Both the position numbers and the translations under genes were made by a program. Below are positions 5,020-5,144 of a stretch of DNA of 5,144 nt, piece after piece. Where the stretch lies: contig CANNLO010000355.1 of NCBI GenBank assembly GCA_947505055.1, positions 1 to 5,144 of the forward strand. The letters are read 5' to 3'. Each line of letters begins with the position of its first letter. Within the stretch, counting starts at the first letter, position 1. This DNA comes from Methylococcaceae bacterium (GTDB lineage Bacteria > Pseudomonadota > Gammaproteobacteria > Methylococcales > Methylomonadaceae). The notes under the pieces were generated by a model. That model was not told the DNA's origin and made no database searches. It was given only the letters and a program-made list of their open reading frames with translations.

Positions 5020-5144
5020 ATGGAAGCACTACAACGGAGTAAATCCCCCCTTTTCTTGGCGTCCAACCTTTTGAATTATCTCAAGCGTGAGGTATCAATT
5101 CCGCCCATAGCCAATAACTTTTCGTCAAAAACAGGCAAAAAAAA
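5020..5144 (+). CDS. Partial divergent open frame of unknown function, runs off the window
   Basis: An ATG at 5020 opens 41 codons with no stop before the window edge, starting MEALQRSKSPLFLASNLLNY. The visible part is amphipathic and basic and looks like an N-terminal helical region, but I cannot assign a family. It is divergent from the kfrA-like gene with 108 bp between starts, and the operator lies in that gap, so shared control is possible. The binding site is weak (GAAAG, three bases before the ATG). In Tn4651 a tyrosine recombinase gene (tnpS) is divergent from the coiled-coil gene tnpT, so a recombinase is one possibility, but nothing here proves it. A competing ATG at 5006 closes after 22 codons. 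Confidence 0.35.
   Translation, partial: MEALQRSKSPLFLASNLLNYLKREVSIPPIANNFSSKTGKK

Noticed and set aside
5089..5098. TGAGGTATC near the right edge as the missing IS terminal repeat
   Set aside because: The match ends after TGAGGTATC; the following bases differ from the surviving end and no transposase sequence adjoins it.

Overview
The window looks like accessory DNA of a proteobacterium, probably gamma or beta. The reasons are canonical Shine-Dalgarno sites, a KfrA-type DNA-binding protein, an IS10-like insertion sequence remnant and an AbiE-type toxin-antitoxin pair. No core gene, rRNA or tRNA is visible, and the sequence does not fix genus or species. Base composition changes along the window: the first 300 bases are clearly AT-rich compared with the rest.

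Layout. Bases 1-341 hold a small AT-rich open frame of unknown function, possibly the 3' part of a gene that starts outside the window. Next is a REP-like fragment cut by the end of an IS10-like element. Bases 342-800 are the 3' remnant of that IS4-family element: one terminal repeat and the last third of the transposase. Bases 892-3330 form a leftward cluster in the order abiEi antitoxin, abiEii toxin and a 272-residue unknown protein. Antitoxin and toxin genes overlap by 11 nt; the unknown gene follows 74 nt later and has a clear internal duplication. The toxin has Asn in place of the second Asp of its nucleotidyltransferase D-x-D motif.

Bases 3331-3984 contain no gene but are full of structure. 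After the abiE promoter comes a 474-bp segment (3463-3936) bounded by imperfect 35-bp inverted repeats. A second nested inverted pair and further copies of the same motif lie inside. This resembles a transposase-less element with arrays of transposase-binding sites, as in IS21, Tn402 or Tn7-type ends. Its centre has five GTCGCAAAA-type repeats, four of them in two inverted pairs.

Bases 3985-4911 encode a leftward KfrA-like protein with an N-terminal DNA-binding domain and a long coiled coil. Its promoter lies between the arms of a perfect 20-bp inverted repeat, a likely autoregulatory operator. A divergent open frame starts at 5020 and runs off the window.

How the parts work together: abiEi/abiEii should be an autoregulated toxin-antitoxin or phage-defence module, if the altered toxin is still active. 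The KfrA-like protein probably controls its own promoter and perhaps that of the divergent gene. No functional link between the repeat element and either neighbour can be shown from this sequence.
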